From contig NZ_WHOS01000002.1 in the NCBI RefSeq assembly GCF_013340935.1, positions 1 to 64,000 of the forward strand: a stretch of DNA of 64,000 bases, in the 5' to 3' direction. A program made the translations under genes and the position numbers. The stretch comes from Azospirillum melinis (GTDB lineage Bacteria; Pseudomonadota; Alphaproteobacteria; Azospirillales; Azospirillaceae). Position 1 is the stretch's first letter, and each line of letters starts with the position of its first letter. Below the pieces are notes generated by a model, which saw only the letters and a list, made by a program, of their open reading frames with translations, had not been told where the DNA came from and did not search any database. This document shows positions 52,730 to 61,830 of this stretch, one piece after another.

Positions 52730-52788
52730 GGCTTGAGGCCGGGTTTGGGACCGCATCTGGAGCGGCGGGAGCGGAAAGGGACGATGCC

Positions 52789-55566
52789 ATGACCGACGAA
52801 CAGGGCGACCGCATCCAGGGCGACCGCGCCGGCCGGCCATCTCCCGACGCGCTGCTGCGCCAGGCGGCGAAGGAGGCGCAGGGACGGCTCAAGATCTTTC
52901 TTGGGGCCGCCCCCGGCGTCGGCAAGACCTTCGAGATGCTGCAAACCGCCCAGGCCAAGCGCCGCGATGGCGTCGACATCGTCGTCGGGGTGGTCGAAAC
53001 CCACGGACGGCGCGAGACGGAGGCGCTGGTCGCCGGGCTGGAGGTGGTTCCGCGCCGCACCATCGAGCACAAGGGCCATGTCCTGACCGAGATGGATGTG
53101 GACGCCATCCTCGCCCGTCGCCCGAAAATCGTGCTGGTCGACGAGCTGGCCCACACCAACGCCGACGGCGGCCGCCATCCGAAGCGGTATCTCGACGTCG
53201 AGGAGCTGCTGGCTGCCGGCATCGACGTCTACACCACCCTGAACATCCAGCATGTCGAAAGCCTGAACGACGTCGTCGCCAAGATCACCCGCGTCCGCGT
53301 CCGCGAGACGGTGCCCGATTCGATCCTCGACCGGGCCGACGACATCGAGGTCATCGACATCGCGCCCGACGACCTGATCCAGCGCCTCCAGCAGGGCAAG
53401 GTCTATGTCCCGCGCACGGCCGAGCGGGCGATCCGGCATTATTTCTCGCCCGGAAACCTGACGGCACTCCGCGAGCTTGCGCTGCGGCGCACCGCCGACC
53501 GCGTCGACGAGCAGCTGCTGACCCACATGCAGGCGCATGCCATCTCCGGCCCCTGGGCTGCCGGCGAGCGGCTGCTGGTCTGCATCAACGAGGACGCCAG
53601 CGGCGGCGCCCTGGTCCGTTACGCCCGCCGTCAGGCCGAGCGGCTGCGCGCCCGCTGGGGCGCCATCCATGTCGAGACGAGCCGGGCGCTGCGCCTGAGC
53701 GAGGCCGACCGCGACCGCATCGCCGACACGCTGCGTCTGGTGGAGCGGTTGGGCGGCGAGGCGGTCACGCTGCCCGGCAGCGATGTCGCCGACACCGTCG
53801 TCGACTATGCGCTCACCAACAACGTCACGCACATCGTCATCGCCAAATCCACCCGTCCGCGCTGGTCGGAACTGCTGAACGGCTCCGTGGCGCACAGCCT
53901 GATCCGCCGGGCGGGCGACATCAGCGTGCATGTCATCGCCGCCAGTTCCGGCACCCCGCTTCCCGCCAGGACGGTCAGGACGGAGGCGGCCCGGCAGCGG
54001 GCCTTCGCATGGTGGCCCTACGTCGCCAGCACGGGCTATGTCGCGGCGGCGCTGGGCGCCGGGCATGTCCTACACCGGGTGCTGGCCCTCAACAACATGG
54101 CGCTGGTCTTCCTGACCGCCGTGCTGGCGAGCGCCGTCACCGGCGGGCTGGCCCCGTCGCTCTATGCCAGCGTGATCAGCGTCCTCGCCTTCAACTATTT
54201 CTTCCTGCCGCCGCTCTACACCTTCACGATTTCCGATCCGGAGAACATCGTCGCCTTGCTGGTCTTCGCCGTCGTCTCGGTGATCGCCAGCAACCTGACC
54301 GCCCGCGTCCGCGCCCAGGCGGTGACCGCGAGGCTCCGCGCCAAGACGACGGAAGACCTCTACCAGTTCAGCCGCAAGCTGGCCGGCGTGGTGACCATGG
54401 ACGATTTGCTGTGGGCCACCGCCTACCAGATCGCCGCCATGCTGAAGGTCCATGTCGTTCTGCTGCTGCCCGAGAATGGACCTGGGGATGGTGCCGGGAA
54501 GGGCCCAGGAAATGGCAGTGTTGCGGTCAGGGCCGGCTATCCGCCGGAGGACGTCATCGAGGACGCCGATCTGGCCGCGGCGGTCTGGGCATGGGAAAAC
54601 AACCGGCCGACCGGCAAGGGCGCGGACACGCTTCCCGGCGCCAAGTGGCTGTTCCTGCCGATGCGCACCGGGCGGGGCGTCGTCGGGGTGGTCGGCATCG
54701 ACACCGGCGGCGGAAAGGGGCGGACCGGCGGTTACCTGACGCCGGATGAGCGCCGGCTTCTCGACGCGCTGATCGATCAGGCCGCCCTGGCGATCGAACG
54801 GGTGACGCTTGCCGAAGATGTCGACCGCAGCAAGCTGGCGGCGGAAACCGAACGGTTGCGCTCGGCCCTGCTCACCTCGATCTCGCATGACCTGCGCACG
54901 CCGCTGGCCTCCATCCTGGGCTCGGCGACCAGCCTCGTCGGCTATGGACCGATGATGGACGAGGACGACCGGCGCGACCTCGCGGCGACCATCCAGGAGG
55001 AGGCGGAGCGTCTCAACCGCTTCATCGCCAATTTGCTGGACATGACGCGGCTGGAATCCGGGGCCATCCGGCCGCGCACAGGTGCGGTCGACCTGTCCGA
55101 GGTGGTCGGCAGCGCGTTGGAGCGGGTGTCCCGCATCCTCGCCGGCCATCGGGTCGAGGTCGATCTTGCCGCCGGCCTGCCGATGGTGGACATCGATGCC
55201 GTATTGATCGAACAGGCGCTGTTCAACCTGCTCGACAATGCCGGCAAATACGCGCCGGCCGGGTCGACGATCACGGTGCGCGGACGGCAGGATGGCACCC
55301 TCGTCCGCATCGAGGTGCTGGACGAGGGAGGCGGCATTCCGCCCGAGGATGTGGAGCGCATCTTCGACAAGTTCTACCGTGTCCATGCCCAGGACCGGCA
55401 GCGCGCCGGCACCGGGCTGGGGCTGGCGATCTGCCGGGGCTTCGTCGAGGCGATGGGCGGGACGGTCACGGCCGGCAACCGCCGCGACCGGAGCGGCGCC
55501 GTCTTCACCCTGACCCTCCCCAAGGCAGCCGACATGTCCGGATATGAAGAGGAAGCCGCCGCATGA
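52789..55566 (+). CDS. kdpD: KdpD, turgor/K+-sensing histidine kinase
   Basis: The protein has 925 residues. The N-terminal KdpD domain has Walker [14 protein letters not shown] and [17 protein letters not shown]-like segment (about 250-370) precedes four membrane helices (DUF4118, about 400-500) and a GAF-like domain (about 520-660). HisKA follows with [14 protein letters not shown] (His about 700), then a HATPase with [11 protein letters not shown] and GTGLGLAI. It phosphorylates KdpE when potassium is limiting. Its stop overlaps the kdpE start (ATGA). Confidence 0.95.
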   Translation: MTDEQGDRIQGDRAGRPSPDALLRQAAKEAQGRLKIFLGAAPGVGKTFEMLQTAQAKRRDGVDIVVGVVETHGRRETEALVAGLEVVPRRTIEHKGHVLTEMDVDAILARRPKIVLVDELAHTNADGGRHPKRYLDVEELLAAGIDVYTTLNIQHVESLNDVVAKITRVRVRETVPDSILDRADDIEVIDIAPDDLIQRLQQGKVYVPRTAERAIRHYFSPGNLTALRELALRRTADRVDEQLLTHMQAHAISGPWAAGERLLVCINEDASGGALVRYARRQAERLRARWGAIHVETSRALRLSEADRDRIADTLRLVERLGGEAVTLPGSDVADTVVDYALTNNVTHIVIAKSTRPRWSELLNGSVAHSLIRRAGDISVHVIAASSGTPLPARTVRTEAARQRAFAWWPYVASTGYVAAALGAGHVLHRVLALNNMALVFLTAVLASAVTGGLAPSLYASVISVLAFNYFFLPPLYTFTISDPENIVALLVFAVVSVIASNLTARVRAQAVTARLRAKTTEDLYQFSRKLAGVVTMDDLLWATAYQIAAMLKVHVVLLLPENGPGDGAGKGPGNGSVAVRAGYPPEDVIEDADLAAAVWAWENNRPTGKGADTLPGAKWLFLPMRTGRGVVGVVGIDTGGGKGRTGGYLTPDERRLLDALIDQAALAIERVTLAEDVDRSKLAAETERLRSALLTSISHDLRTPLASILGSATSLVGYGPMMDEDDRRDLAATIQEEAERLNRFIANLLDMTRLESGAIRPRTGAVDLSEVVGSALERVSRILAGHRVEVDLAAGLPMVDIDAVLIEQALFNLLDNAGKYAPAGSTITVRGRQDGTLVRIEVLDEGGGIPPEDVERIFDKFYRVHAQDRQRAGTGLGLAICRGFVEAMGGTVTAGNRRDRSGAVFTLTLPKAADMSGYEEEAAA

Positions 55567-56261
55567 AATCGGACTCCATCCCGCTGCGCGTGCTCGTCGT
55601 CGATGACGAACCGCCGATCCGGCGCTTTCTGCGCACCAGCCTGACCGCCCAGGGATACGACATCGTCGAGGCGGAGGACGGGACCAAGGCCCTGGAGGAG
55701 GTGCGGCGGCGCTCCCCCGATCTGCTGGTCCTCGATCTCGGGCTGCCGGGCATCGACGGGCTGGAGGTCATCCGCCGCCTGCGCGGAAGCGGCGCGACCC
55801 TGCCGATCATCGTGCTGTCCAGCCGGGTCGACGAGGCCGGAAAGGTCGAGGCGCTCGATCTAGGTGCGGACGACTATGTGACCAAGCCCTTCGGGGTCGA
55901 GGAACTGCTGGCCCGCATCCGCACGGCCATGCGCCACAAGCTGCAACAGCAGGGGGAACGCCCGCTGTTCCGCAGCGGCGACCTGACGGTCGATCTGGTC
56001 CGGCGCATCGTCACCGTGCGCGGCGAGGACGTGAAGCTGTCGCCGCGCGAGTACGACCTGCTGCGGCTTCTGGTGGCGCATGCCGGCAAGGTGCTGACCC
56101 ACCGCTTCATCCTCAAGGAGGTGTGGGGCGGTGAAACCGACATCCAATATCTGCGGATCTACATCCGCCAGTTGCGGCAGAAGATCGAGCCCGATCCTGA
56201 GCGGCCCCATCACATCCTGACCGAGACGGGGGTCGGATACCGGCTGCGCGCACCGGATTGA
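55563..56261 (+). CDS. kdpE: KdpE, OmpR-type response regulator
   Basis: The protein has 232 residues. The receiver domain ([24 protein letters not shown] with the acceptor Asp at about 58, and [12 protein letters not shown]) is followed by a winged DNA-binding domain ([19 protein letters not shown] and [11 protein letters not shown]). It probably activates the kdp operon through the duplicated element upstream. Confidence 0.95.
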   Translation: MKSDSIPLRVLVVDDEPPIRRFLRTSLTAQGYDIVEAEDGTKALEEVRRRSPDLLVLDLGLPGIDGLEVIRRLRGSGATLPIIVLSSRVDEAGKVEALDLGADDYVTKPFGVEELLARIRTAMRHKLQQQGERPLFRSGDLTVDLVRRIVTVRGEDVKLSPREYDLLRLLVAHAGKVLTHRFILKEVWGGETDIQYLRIYIRQLRQKIEPDPERPHHILTETGVGYRLRAPD

Positions 56262-56577
56262 AGCGACTGCGCGTTTCCCGCCGACCGCCCCGCGACAGCC
56301 GCCGACACAGGTTTCATGACGATTCGATGACGGGTGGCCGCAAGCCGATTCCCGCTCTTGACCTTGGCCGGCCAGGGGAGTAGAGGGGCGGCATCGTCAC
56401 CGCATGATCGTTCTTGTCCGCCCTGCCCGCCGGGTCGGCGGCCGGATCGAAAAGGCAAGAGATGGACAGCCCCAGTAGTCGATCTACTCACATTCCCCTG
56501 ACGACACCGTTCGCGGGCTGACCTCTTGAAGGGGTTCACCCGCGGCCCGTCGTCTTCGGGCCGATCAGAGGTGGACC
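56262..56577 (+). other. Leader region before the SBP-less ABC transporter
   Basis: The stretch carries no gene I trust. It includes a stem CGGCCCG/CGGGCCG (56543-56549 and 56557-56563) just before the ribosome site of a small frame at 56578. A weaker GGCCGGCC-centred stem lies near 56370. No promoter stands out clearly. Confidence 0.4.
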
Positions 56578-56676
56578 ATGGTGAAGCTCCTCACCATCCC
56601 GGTTTCCATGCGCCGCCGCTCCGATGGGCGCGGGTGCTTTTCCGTGACGGGCGACCTGCGCCCGCCAAGTCGCTGA
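56578..56676 (+). CDS. Candidate leader peptide, 32 residues
   Basis: The frame begins at ATG 56578 behind AGAGGTGG and ends at TGA 56674-56676. The peptide starts MVKLLTIPVSMRRR, contains GRGCFSVTGDLRPP, and has one Cys. The transporter gene starts about 100 bases later, after a further stem at 56746-56764. The arrangement (short frame, stem, transporter) resembles translation-controlled attenuation. I know no database family for it. Confidence 0.5.
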   Translation: MVKLLTIPVSMRRRSDGRGCFSVTGDLRPPSR

Positions 56677-56745
56677 CCCCACGCCACTCCTCCTGAAAAT
56701 CCGCATCGGCGCCTCTGCCGCGCCGCCACCGTTTTCCTTGCCGGC

Positions 56746-56764
56746 CGGTCCCACGACGGGACCG
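56746..56764 (+). promoter_or_regulatory. Stem just before the transporter start codon
   Basis: CGGTCCC and GGGACCG form a perfect 7-pair stem around ACGAC, 14 bases before the ATG at 56779. It could hide or expose the ribosome site of the permease gene. Confidence 0.45.
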
Positions 56765-56778
56765 CAGGATGGATAGTC

Positions 56779-58539
56779 ATGGTCTGGATCAACACGAATG
56801 TCTCGGTGAAGGCGGCCGACGCCGCGCCGAACCGGTGGGACGTCGTCGCCCTGCCGCTGGTCATCGGCCTGCTGGCCCTGCTCGCCATCGGCGGCCATCA
56901 GATGGCCCTGCCGCTCGACAGCGTCGAAGAGGTGCCGGTCACGCTGGACCCCTGGATGCTGCCGGAATACGCCCTGCGCTCGACACTGCGGATGCTGGCG
57001 GCGATGGCGGCTTCGCTGCTGTTCACCTTCACCTATGCCACGCTGGCGGCCAAGAGCCGGCGGGCCGGCATGCTGCTGATCCCGGTGCTGGACGTGCTCC
57101 AGTCGGTGCCGGTGCTGGGATACATCTCCTTCACCGTCGTCTTCTTCCTGGGGCTTTTCCCGGGCAGCGTGCTGGGAGCCGAATGCGCGGCGATCTTCGC
57201 CATCTTCACCAGCCAGGCCTGGAACATGGCCTTCAGCTTCTACCAGTCGCTGCGCACCGTCCCGCGCGACTTGGACGAGGCGGCGACCGGCTTCGGCTTT
57301 TCCGGCTGGCAGCGCTTCTGGACGCTGGAAGCGCCCTATGCCGCACCCGGACTGGTGTGGAACATGATGATGTCGATGTCCGGCGGCTGGTTCTTCGTCG
57401 TCGCGTCGGAGGCGATCACCGTCGGCGACCACACCATCACCCTGCCCGGCATCGGCTCCTACCTCGCCAAGGCCATCGACGGGCAGCGGCTGGACGCCGT
57501 CGGCTGGGCGGTGCTGGCAATGCTGCTGGTGATCCTGGCCTATGACCAGCTGCTGTTCCGCCCGCTGGTCGCCTGGGCCGACAAGTTCCGGGTCGAACTG
57601 ACCGGGGCGCAGGAGGTCCCGGAGTCCTGGCTGCTCACCCTGTTCCAGCGCACCCGCTTCTTCCGCGCCGTCTTCGCACCGTTCGAGCGGATGCTCGGCC
57701 AGTTGGTCTGGCTTCGCCTGCCGGTGGGCGGTGCGAGCCGCGGTGCGGCGGGCGGCCTGCGGACGGTCGGCGGGCTGCTCGACCGGGTGCCGGCGCAGGC
57801 CGTCGACGTGGTCTGGTATCTGCTCCTGGCGGTGGCGGGCCTGTGGGCCGGCTGGTCGATGATCGCCTTCGTCTCCTCCGGCGTCGAATTGGGCGATGTC
57901 GGCACCGTGCTTCTGCTCGGTGGTGCCACGCTGCTGCGGGTGATCGTGCTGATCGCGGTGGCGACGCTGGTCTGGGTACCGCTGGGCGTGCTGATCGGGC
58001 TGCGGCCCCGGCTGGCGGAGAAGGTCCAGCCGGCGGCCCAGTTCCTCGCCGCCTTTCCGGCCAACCTGCTGTTCCCGGTGGCGGTGATCGCCATCGTCCG
58101 CTTCGACCTGAACCCGGATGTCTGGCTCAGCCCGCTGATGATCCTCGGCACCCAGTGGTACATCCTGTTCAACGTCATCGCCGGGGCCACCGCCTTTCCC
58201 GGCGACCTGAAGGAGGCGGCGGCCAATTTCCGCATCCGCGGCTGGCAATGGTGGCGCGACGTCATGCTGCCGGGCGTCTTCCCCTACTATGTCACCGGGG
58301 CGGTCACCGCGTCCGGCGGGTCGTGGAACGCCAGCATCGTGGCGGAGGCGGTGAACTGGGGCGACACCCGGCTGACCGCCCATGGCTTGGGCAGCTACAT
58401 CGCCCAGGCCACCGAGGCCGGCGACTACCCCCGCATCGTGCTGGGCATCGCCGTCATGTCGCTGTTCGTCATCCTGTTCAACCGTCTGCTGTGGCGTCCG
58501 CTCTATGCGTTCGCCGAACGCCGCCTGCGCCTCGCCTGA
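56779..58539 (+). CDS. NitT/TauT-type ABC permease, double-length
   Basis: The 586-residue inner-membrane protein is two permease units fused in tandem. Each carries an EAA-type loop: LDEAATGFGFSGWQRFWTLEAP in the first half and LKEAAANFRIRGWQWWRDVMLP in the second. About twelve membrane helices are expected. Fused permeases of this group occur with an ATPase bearing an extra C-terminal domain and no periplasmic binding protein nearby. Substrate unknown (sulfonates, nitrate, bicarbonate or similar are typical of the wider family). Confidence 0.85.
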   Translation: MVWINTNVSVKAADAAPNRWDVVALPLVIGLLALLAIGGHQMALPLDSVEEVPVTLDPWMLPEYALRSTLRMLAAMAASLLFTFTYATLAAKSRRAGMLLIPVLDVLQSVPVLGYISFTVVFFLGLFPGSVLGAECAAIFAIFTSQAWNMAFSFYQSLRTVPRDLDEAATGFGFSGWQRFWTLEAPYAAPGLVWNMMMSMSGGWFFVVASEAITVGDHTITLPGIGSYLAKAIDGQRLDAVGWAVLAMLLVILAYDQLLFRPLVAWADKFRVELTGAQEVPESWLLTLFQRTRFFRAVFAPFERMLGQLVWLRLPVGGASRGAAGGLRTVGGLLDRVPAQAVDVVWYLLLAVAGLWAGWSMIAFVSSGVELGDVGTVLLLGGATLLRVIVLIAVATLVWVPLGVLIGLRPRLAEKVQPAAQFLAAFPANLLFPVAVIAIVRFDLNPDVWLSPLMILGTQWYILFNVIAGATAFPGDLKEAAANFRIRGWQWWRDVMLPGVFPYYVTGAVTASGGSWNASIVAEAVNWGDTRLTAHGLGSYIAQATEAGDYPRIVLGIAVMSLFVILFNRLLWRPLYAFAERRLRLA

Positions 58540-58552
58540 GGAGGACCCCGCC

Positions 58553-59860
58553 ATGCTGAACACCCGCAACACCACCATCTTCGAACTGAGCGGCGTCCGT
58601 CAGGCCTATGCCAAGCCGTCGGGGCAGGATTACGTCGTGCTCGACAACGTCGATTTGACCTTGCGCGACGGCGAGATCGTCGGGCTGCTCGGCCGCTCCG
58701 GCTCGGGCAAATCGACTCTGCTGCGCATCGTCGCCGGGCTGGTCAAGCCGACCGGCGGCTCCGTCCGCCATCATGGCGAACCGGTCGCCGGCCCGGCCGA
58801 CGGGGTGGCGATGGTCTTCCAGACCTTCGCACTGTTCCCCTGGCTGACGGTGTGGGAGAACGTCATGGCCGGTCTGAAGGCCAAGGGCGTGCCGGTTCGG
58901 GAGGCCGAGGCACGGACCGAGGAGGCCATCGACCTGATCGGCCTGTCCGGCTTCGAATCCGCCTATCCCAAGGAGCTGTCCGGCGGCATGCGCCAGCGGG
59001 TGGGATTCGCCCGCGCGCTGGTGGTCCATCCGGAAATCCTGCTGATGGACGAGCCCTTCTCGGCACTGGACGTGCTGACGGCGGAGACTCTGCGCACCGA
59101 CCTGCTCGACCTGTGGATGGAGCGGCGGCTGCCGATCAAGTCGATCCTGATGGTGACCCACAACATCGAGGAGGCGGTGCTGATGTGCGACCGCATCCTG
59201 GTCTTCTCCTCCAACCCCGGCAGGGTGGCGGCGGAGATCCGGGTGGACATCCCCCACCCGCGCAACCGTCTGGACCCGCAGTTCCGCGCCATGGTGGACG
59301 ACATCTATGGCCGGATGACCGCGCGCAAGCCCCTGGTGGCATCGTCGCCGGCGGCCAAGCAGCCGCCGGCCCATGCCGTGCCGCTCGAGCATGTGTCGAC
59401 CAACCTGCTGGCCGGCCTGCTGGAGACGCTGGCTTCGCCGGCCTACCATGGCAAGGCGGACCTGCCGCATCTGGCCGCGGCGCTCCAGCATGAGATCGAC
59501 GACCTGTTCCCGATCGCCGAGACGTTGCAGATGCTGGGACTGGCGGAGGTGGCGGAGGGCGACATCCACCTGACCGAGCCCGGCCGGCTGTTCGCCGAAT
59601 CCGGCCTGGAGGACCGCAAGCGGCTGTTCGCGGAGCATCTGATCCGCTACGTGCCGCTTGCTGCCCACATCCACGGCCTGCTGAAGGAATCGGTGACGCA
59701 GCGCGTGCCGAGCAACCGCATCCGCGCCGACCTGACGCCTTTCATGAGCGAGGGCTATGCCGAGGAGACGCTGAAGGCGGTCACCAGCTGGGCACGCTAT
59801 GCCGAGCTGTTCACCTACGATGACGAGACCGAGACCTTCGCGTTCGAGGACGCGGACTGA
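58553..59860 (+). CDS. NitT/TauT-type ABC ATPase with AAA-associated C-terminal domain
   Basis: The protein has 435 residues from the ATG at 58553 (GAGGAGG upstream). It shows Walker A GRSGSGKST, VFQTFALFPWLTVWENV, signature LSGGMRQR, Walker B ILLMDEPFSALD and VTHNIEEAV. The ATPase ends at about 265. A further 160 residues (HVSTNLLAGLLETLAS to the end) match the AAA-associated domain seen on such proteins. It powers the double permease upstream. No binding protein gene follows. Confidence 0.88.
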   Translation: MLNTRNTTIFELSGVRQAYAKPSGQDYVVLDNVDLTLRDGEIVGLLGRSGSGKSTLLRIVAGLVKPTGGSVRHHGEPVAGPADGVAMVFQTFALFPWLTVWENVMAGLKAKGVPVREAEARTEEAIDLIGLSGFESAYPKELSGGMRQRVGFARALVVHPEILLMDEPFSALDVLTAETLRTDLLDLWMERRLPIKSILMVTHNIEEAVLMCDRILVFSSNPGRVAAEIRVDIPHPRNRLDPQFRAMVDDIYGRMTARKPLVASSPAAKQPPAHAVPLEHVSTNLLAGLLETLASPAYHGKADLPHLAAALQHEIDDLFPIAETLQMLGLAEVAEGDIHLTEPGRLFAESGLEDRKRLFAEHLIRYVPLAAHIHGLLKESVTQRVPSNRIRADLTPFMSEGYAEETLKAVTSWARYAELFTYDDETETFAFEDAD

Positions 59861-59992
59861 ACGGACGGACGGAGCCGTTCACAGGAGCCGGCCCCGTCAA
59901 TTCAGCGGAAGCCGGATCGGCACCGACGCTTCCCGTCGGCTGTCCGGTCCGGCATCGTCCCGGTGCTGTCCGCAGTCAGGGATGGCGGCCAA

Positions 59993-60358
59993 TCATTTGC
60001 GGGCGCATGTCTTCACATCGTCTTCGCTGATCGAGAAGGCATAGGCCTCGGTCCCCGACAGGGCGACATTGCGCAGGACGCAGGTGCGTCCCTTCTTGTC
60101 CTTCATTCTGACATCCCAGGTTCCCGGCTTGACGTCGCTGAGCTTCAGCCGCTCATCGGCCTCGACCGTCTTGTCCTTGTCGTTCAGCGTCTGGTTCTTG
60201 CCCCACTTGTTCGTGCCGGGTTCGGCGAGTTTCAGCTCGGTGATGGTTTCGGTGGTCAGGTTCCAGAACTTCAGCGTCTGCGCCGTCTGGGCCTGCGCTG
60301 TCGTGACGAACGATCCCACGCACAGCAGCAGAATGGGGATAAGGCTGTTCCGTTTCAT
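59993..60358 (-). CDS. Small exported protein, unknown family
   Basis: The 121 residues have a Sec signal peptide ending at about 23 (TTAQA). The body (LKFWNLTTETITELKLAEPGT, NQTLNDKDKTVEADERLKL, GRTCVLRNV, ISEDDVKTC) is likely a beta-rich domain with one disulfide. Similar small exported proteins occur in other alphaproteobacteria without known function. The ATG at 60358 is preceded by GGGAGGAAAA. Confidence 0.7.
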   Translation of the reverse strand: MKRNSLIPILLLCVGSFVTTAQAQTAQTLKFWNLTTETITELKLAEPGTNKWGKNQTLNDKDKTVEADERLKLSDVKPGTWDVRMKDKKGRTCVLRNVALSGTEAYAFSISEDDVKTCARK

Positions 60359-60457
60359 GATTTTTCCTCCCTTGGGTTGCGCAAGGCACGCTCGATCTGA
60401 GCACAGGCCAGGAAGAAGCGGAATGCGACAATGGGATAAGCTGATTGTGTGAGTGGC

Positions 60458-60478
60458 GTCTCGCGAGTGGTGCGAGAC
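60458..60478. promoter_or_regulatory. Inverted repeat upstream of the small exported protein
   Basis: GTCTCGC and GCGAGAC are separated by 7 bases. The repeat is about 100 bases upstream of the start at 60358 and before the divergent DUF2946 gene. A candidate operator for either gene. Confidence 0.4.
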
Positions 60479-60637
60479 CACGCGGAGACAGCACAACCCA
60501 GGGCACGGGCTGCCGGCGACCGCCCGCACACCATCGGAGAGGGTGGTCAAATCGTCCCGCCACCGCCGAATGGCTTGACTGGACCCGGCTGCGCGTGAAG
60601 GTTGGTTACGGCTTTCCGCAACAGCCGGCTCCCCCGT

Positions 60638-61108
60638 ATGGCCCGCCGCCAGACCGCGCGCAACCCGCATGCCTCCCTCCGGATCGGCGCCCCCGCCGGC
60701 ACGGTCGGGCTGCGCCGCGCGCTGGTTGGCTGGCTTGCCGTCCTGGCTCTGCTGATCCAGGTGGCGGTTCCCGATCTGGCCATGGCGGCACGGGCACAGG
60801 CGGGATTGCCCGCCGGGTTCCTGACCGCTCCGACGGCGGCCGACCATTGCGGCACCACCCCGTCCGATGCACAGGACAGCGAAGGGCTGGCTGGCGGAGA
60901 CCATGACGGTTCCAGCCATCCCGTCATGGATCATGACAGCCTCTGCGCCTTCTGCCTTGTGCTCAGCATCCATGGCCTGCTCCCCGGTTCCGCGGTCGTC
61001 CGGCCACAGGCTGTCCATCGCGTGCCGGTCGCCGCACCGGTTGCCGCCGGCATTCGCCCGGACGACCATTTCCTGACCTGCCTCAATCCCCGCGCTCCGC
61101 CGGTGTGA
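60638..61108 (+). CDS. DUF2946-family membrane-anchored protein (copper cluster)
   Basis: The protein has 156 residues from 60638. An in-frame ATG at 60602 is an alternative. After a hydrophobic helix (LVGWLAVLALLIQVAVPDLA), the exported part is His/Asp/Cys-rich, with HDSLCAFCLVLSIHG near residue 105. DUF2946 genes regularly accompany copper uptake and handling genes, and here YcnI-like and CopCD-like genes follow on the same strand. Confidence 0.75.
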   Translation: MARRQTARNPHASLRIGAPAGTVGLRRALVGWLAVLALLIQVAVPDLAMAARAQAGLPAGFLTAPTAADHCGTTPSDAQDSEGLAGGDHDGSSHPVMDHDSLCAFCLVLSIHGLLPGSAVVRPQAVHRVPVAAPVAAGIRPDDHFLTCLNPRAPPV

Positions 61109-61159
61109 CGGCCTGTTCCCCCGTCATCACCGGACCATCATTCCGTTCAGGAGCGCACC

Positions 61160-61693
61160 ATGACCCGCATCATTTCCCTGGCGCTCGCCGCCGGGACCCT
61201 TTGCCTTGCCCTGTCCGCCGGCAGCGCCGCTGCGCATGTCACGCTGGAAACCCGCGAAGCGCCGGCCGGCAGCTATTACAAGGCGGTGCTCAAGGTCGGC
61301 CACGGCTGCGACGGCTCGCCGACCACTGCCATCCGCGTCCGCCTGCCCGACGGGGCGGTGCTGGCCAAGCCGATGCCGAAGCCGGGCTGGACCCTGGCGA
61401 CCAAGGAAGGCCCCTACGCCCAGCCTTATGAGTCGCACGGCCGCAGCATCACCCAGGGCGTCACCGAAATCGCCTGGACCGGCGGCAGCCTGCCCGACGC
61501 TTGGTACGACGAGTTCGTCTTTCAGGTCGTGCTGCCCAAACAGCCCGCCGGCACCATGCTTTACATCCCGGTGGTGCAGGAGTGCGAGAAGGGCGTCCAC
61601 CGCTGGATCGAGATCCCCGAAGCCGGCAAACCGGCGGACGATTATCGGGAGCCGGCACCGGGCCTCAAGCTGACCGAACCCAAGCAGCACTGA
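61160..61693 (+). CDS. YcnI-like copper-binding protein (DUF1775)
   Basis: The protein has 177 residues. The signal peptide is removed just before His26 (SAAA|HVTLET), which would be the N-terminal copper ligand of the monohistidine-brace type. A C-terminal helix is not obvious, so it is likely soluble in the periplasm. GHGCDGSPTTAIRVRLPDG is typical. It binds copper, probably delivering it to CopC/CopD. Confidence 0.88.
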   Translation: MTRIISLALAAGTLCLALSAGSAAAHVTLETREAPAGSYYKAVLKVGHGCDGSPTTAIRVRLPDGAVLAKPMPKPGWTLATKEGPYAQPYESHGRSITQGVTEIAWTGGSLPDAWYDEFVFQVVLPKQPAGTMLYIPVVQECEKGVHRWIEIPEAGKPADDYREPAPGLKLTEPKQH

Positions 61694-61830
61694 CGGCGCC
61701 CCGGCACCGGCCGGAAGATCGGGCTGCATGCCGGCTGCCGCGACGGCTGAGCGGCATGCAGCCCCTTGGCCGCCTCCCCCTTGGCCACATCTCTTCCGGC
61801 CCTCGCCCTTCCCGATAGCGAGGCATCTTC

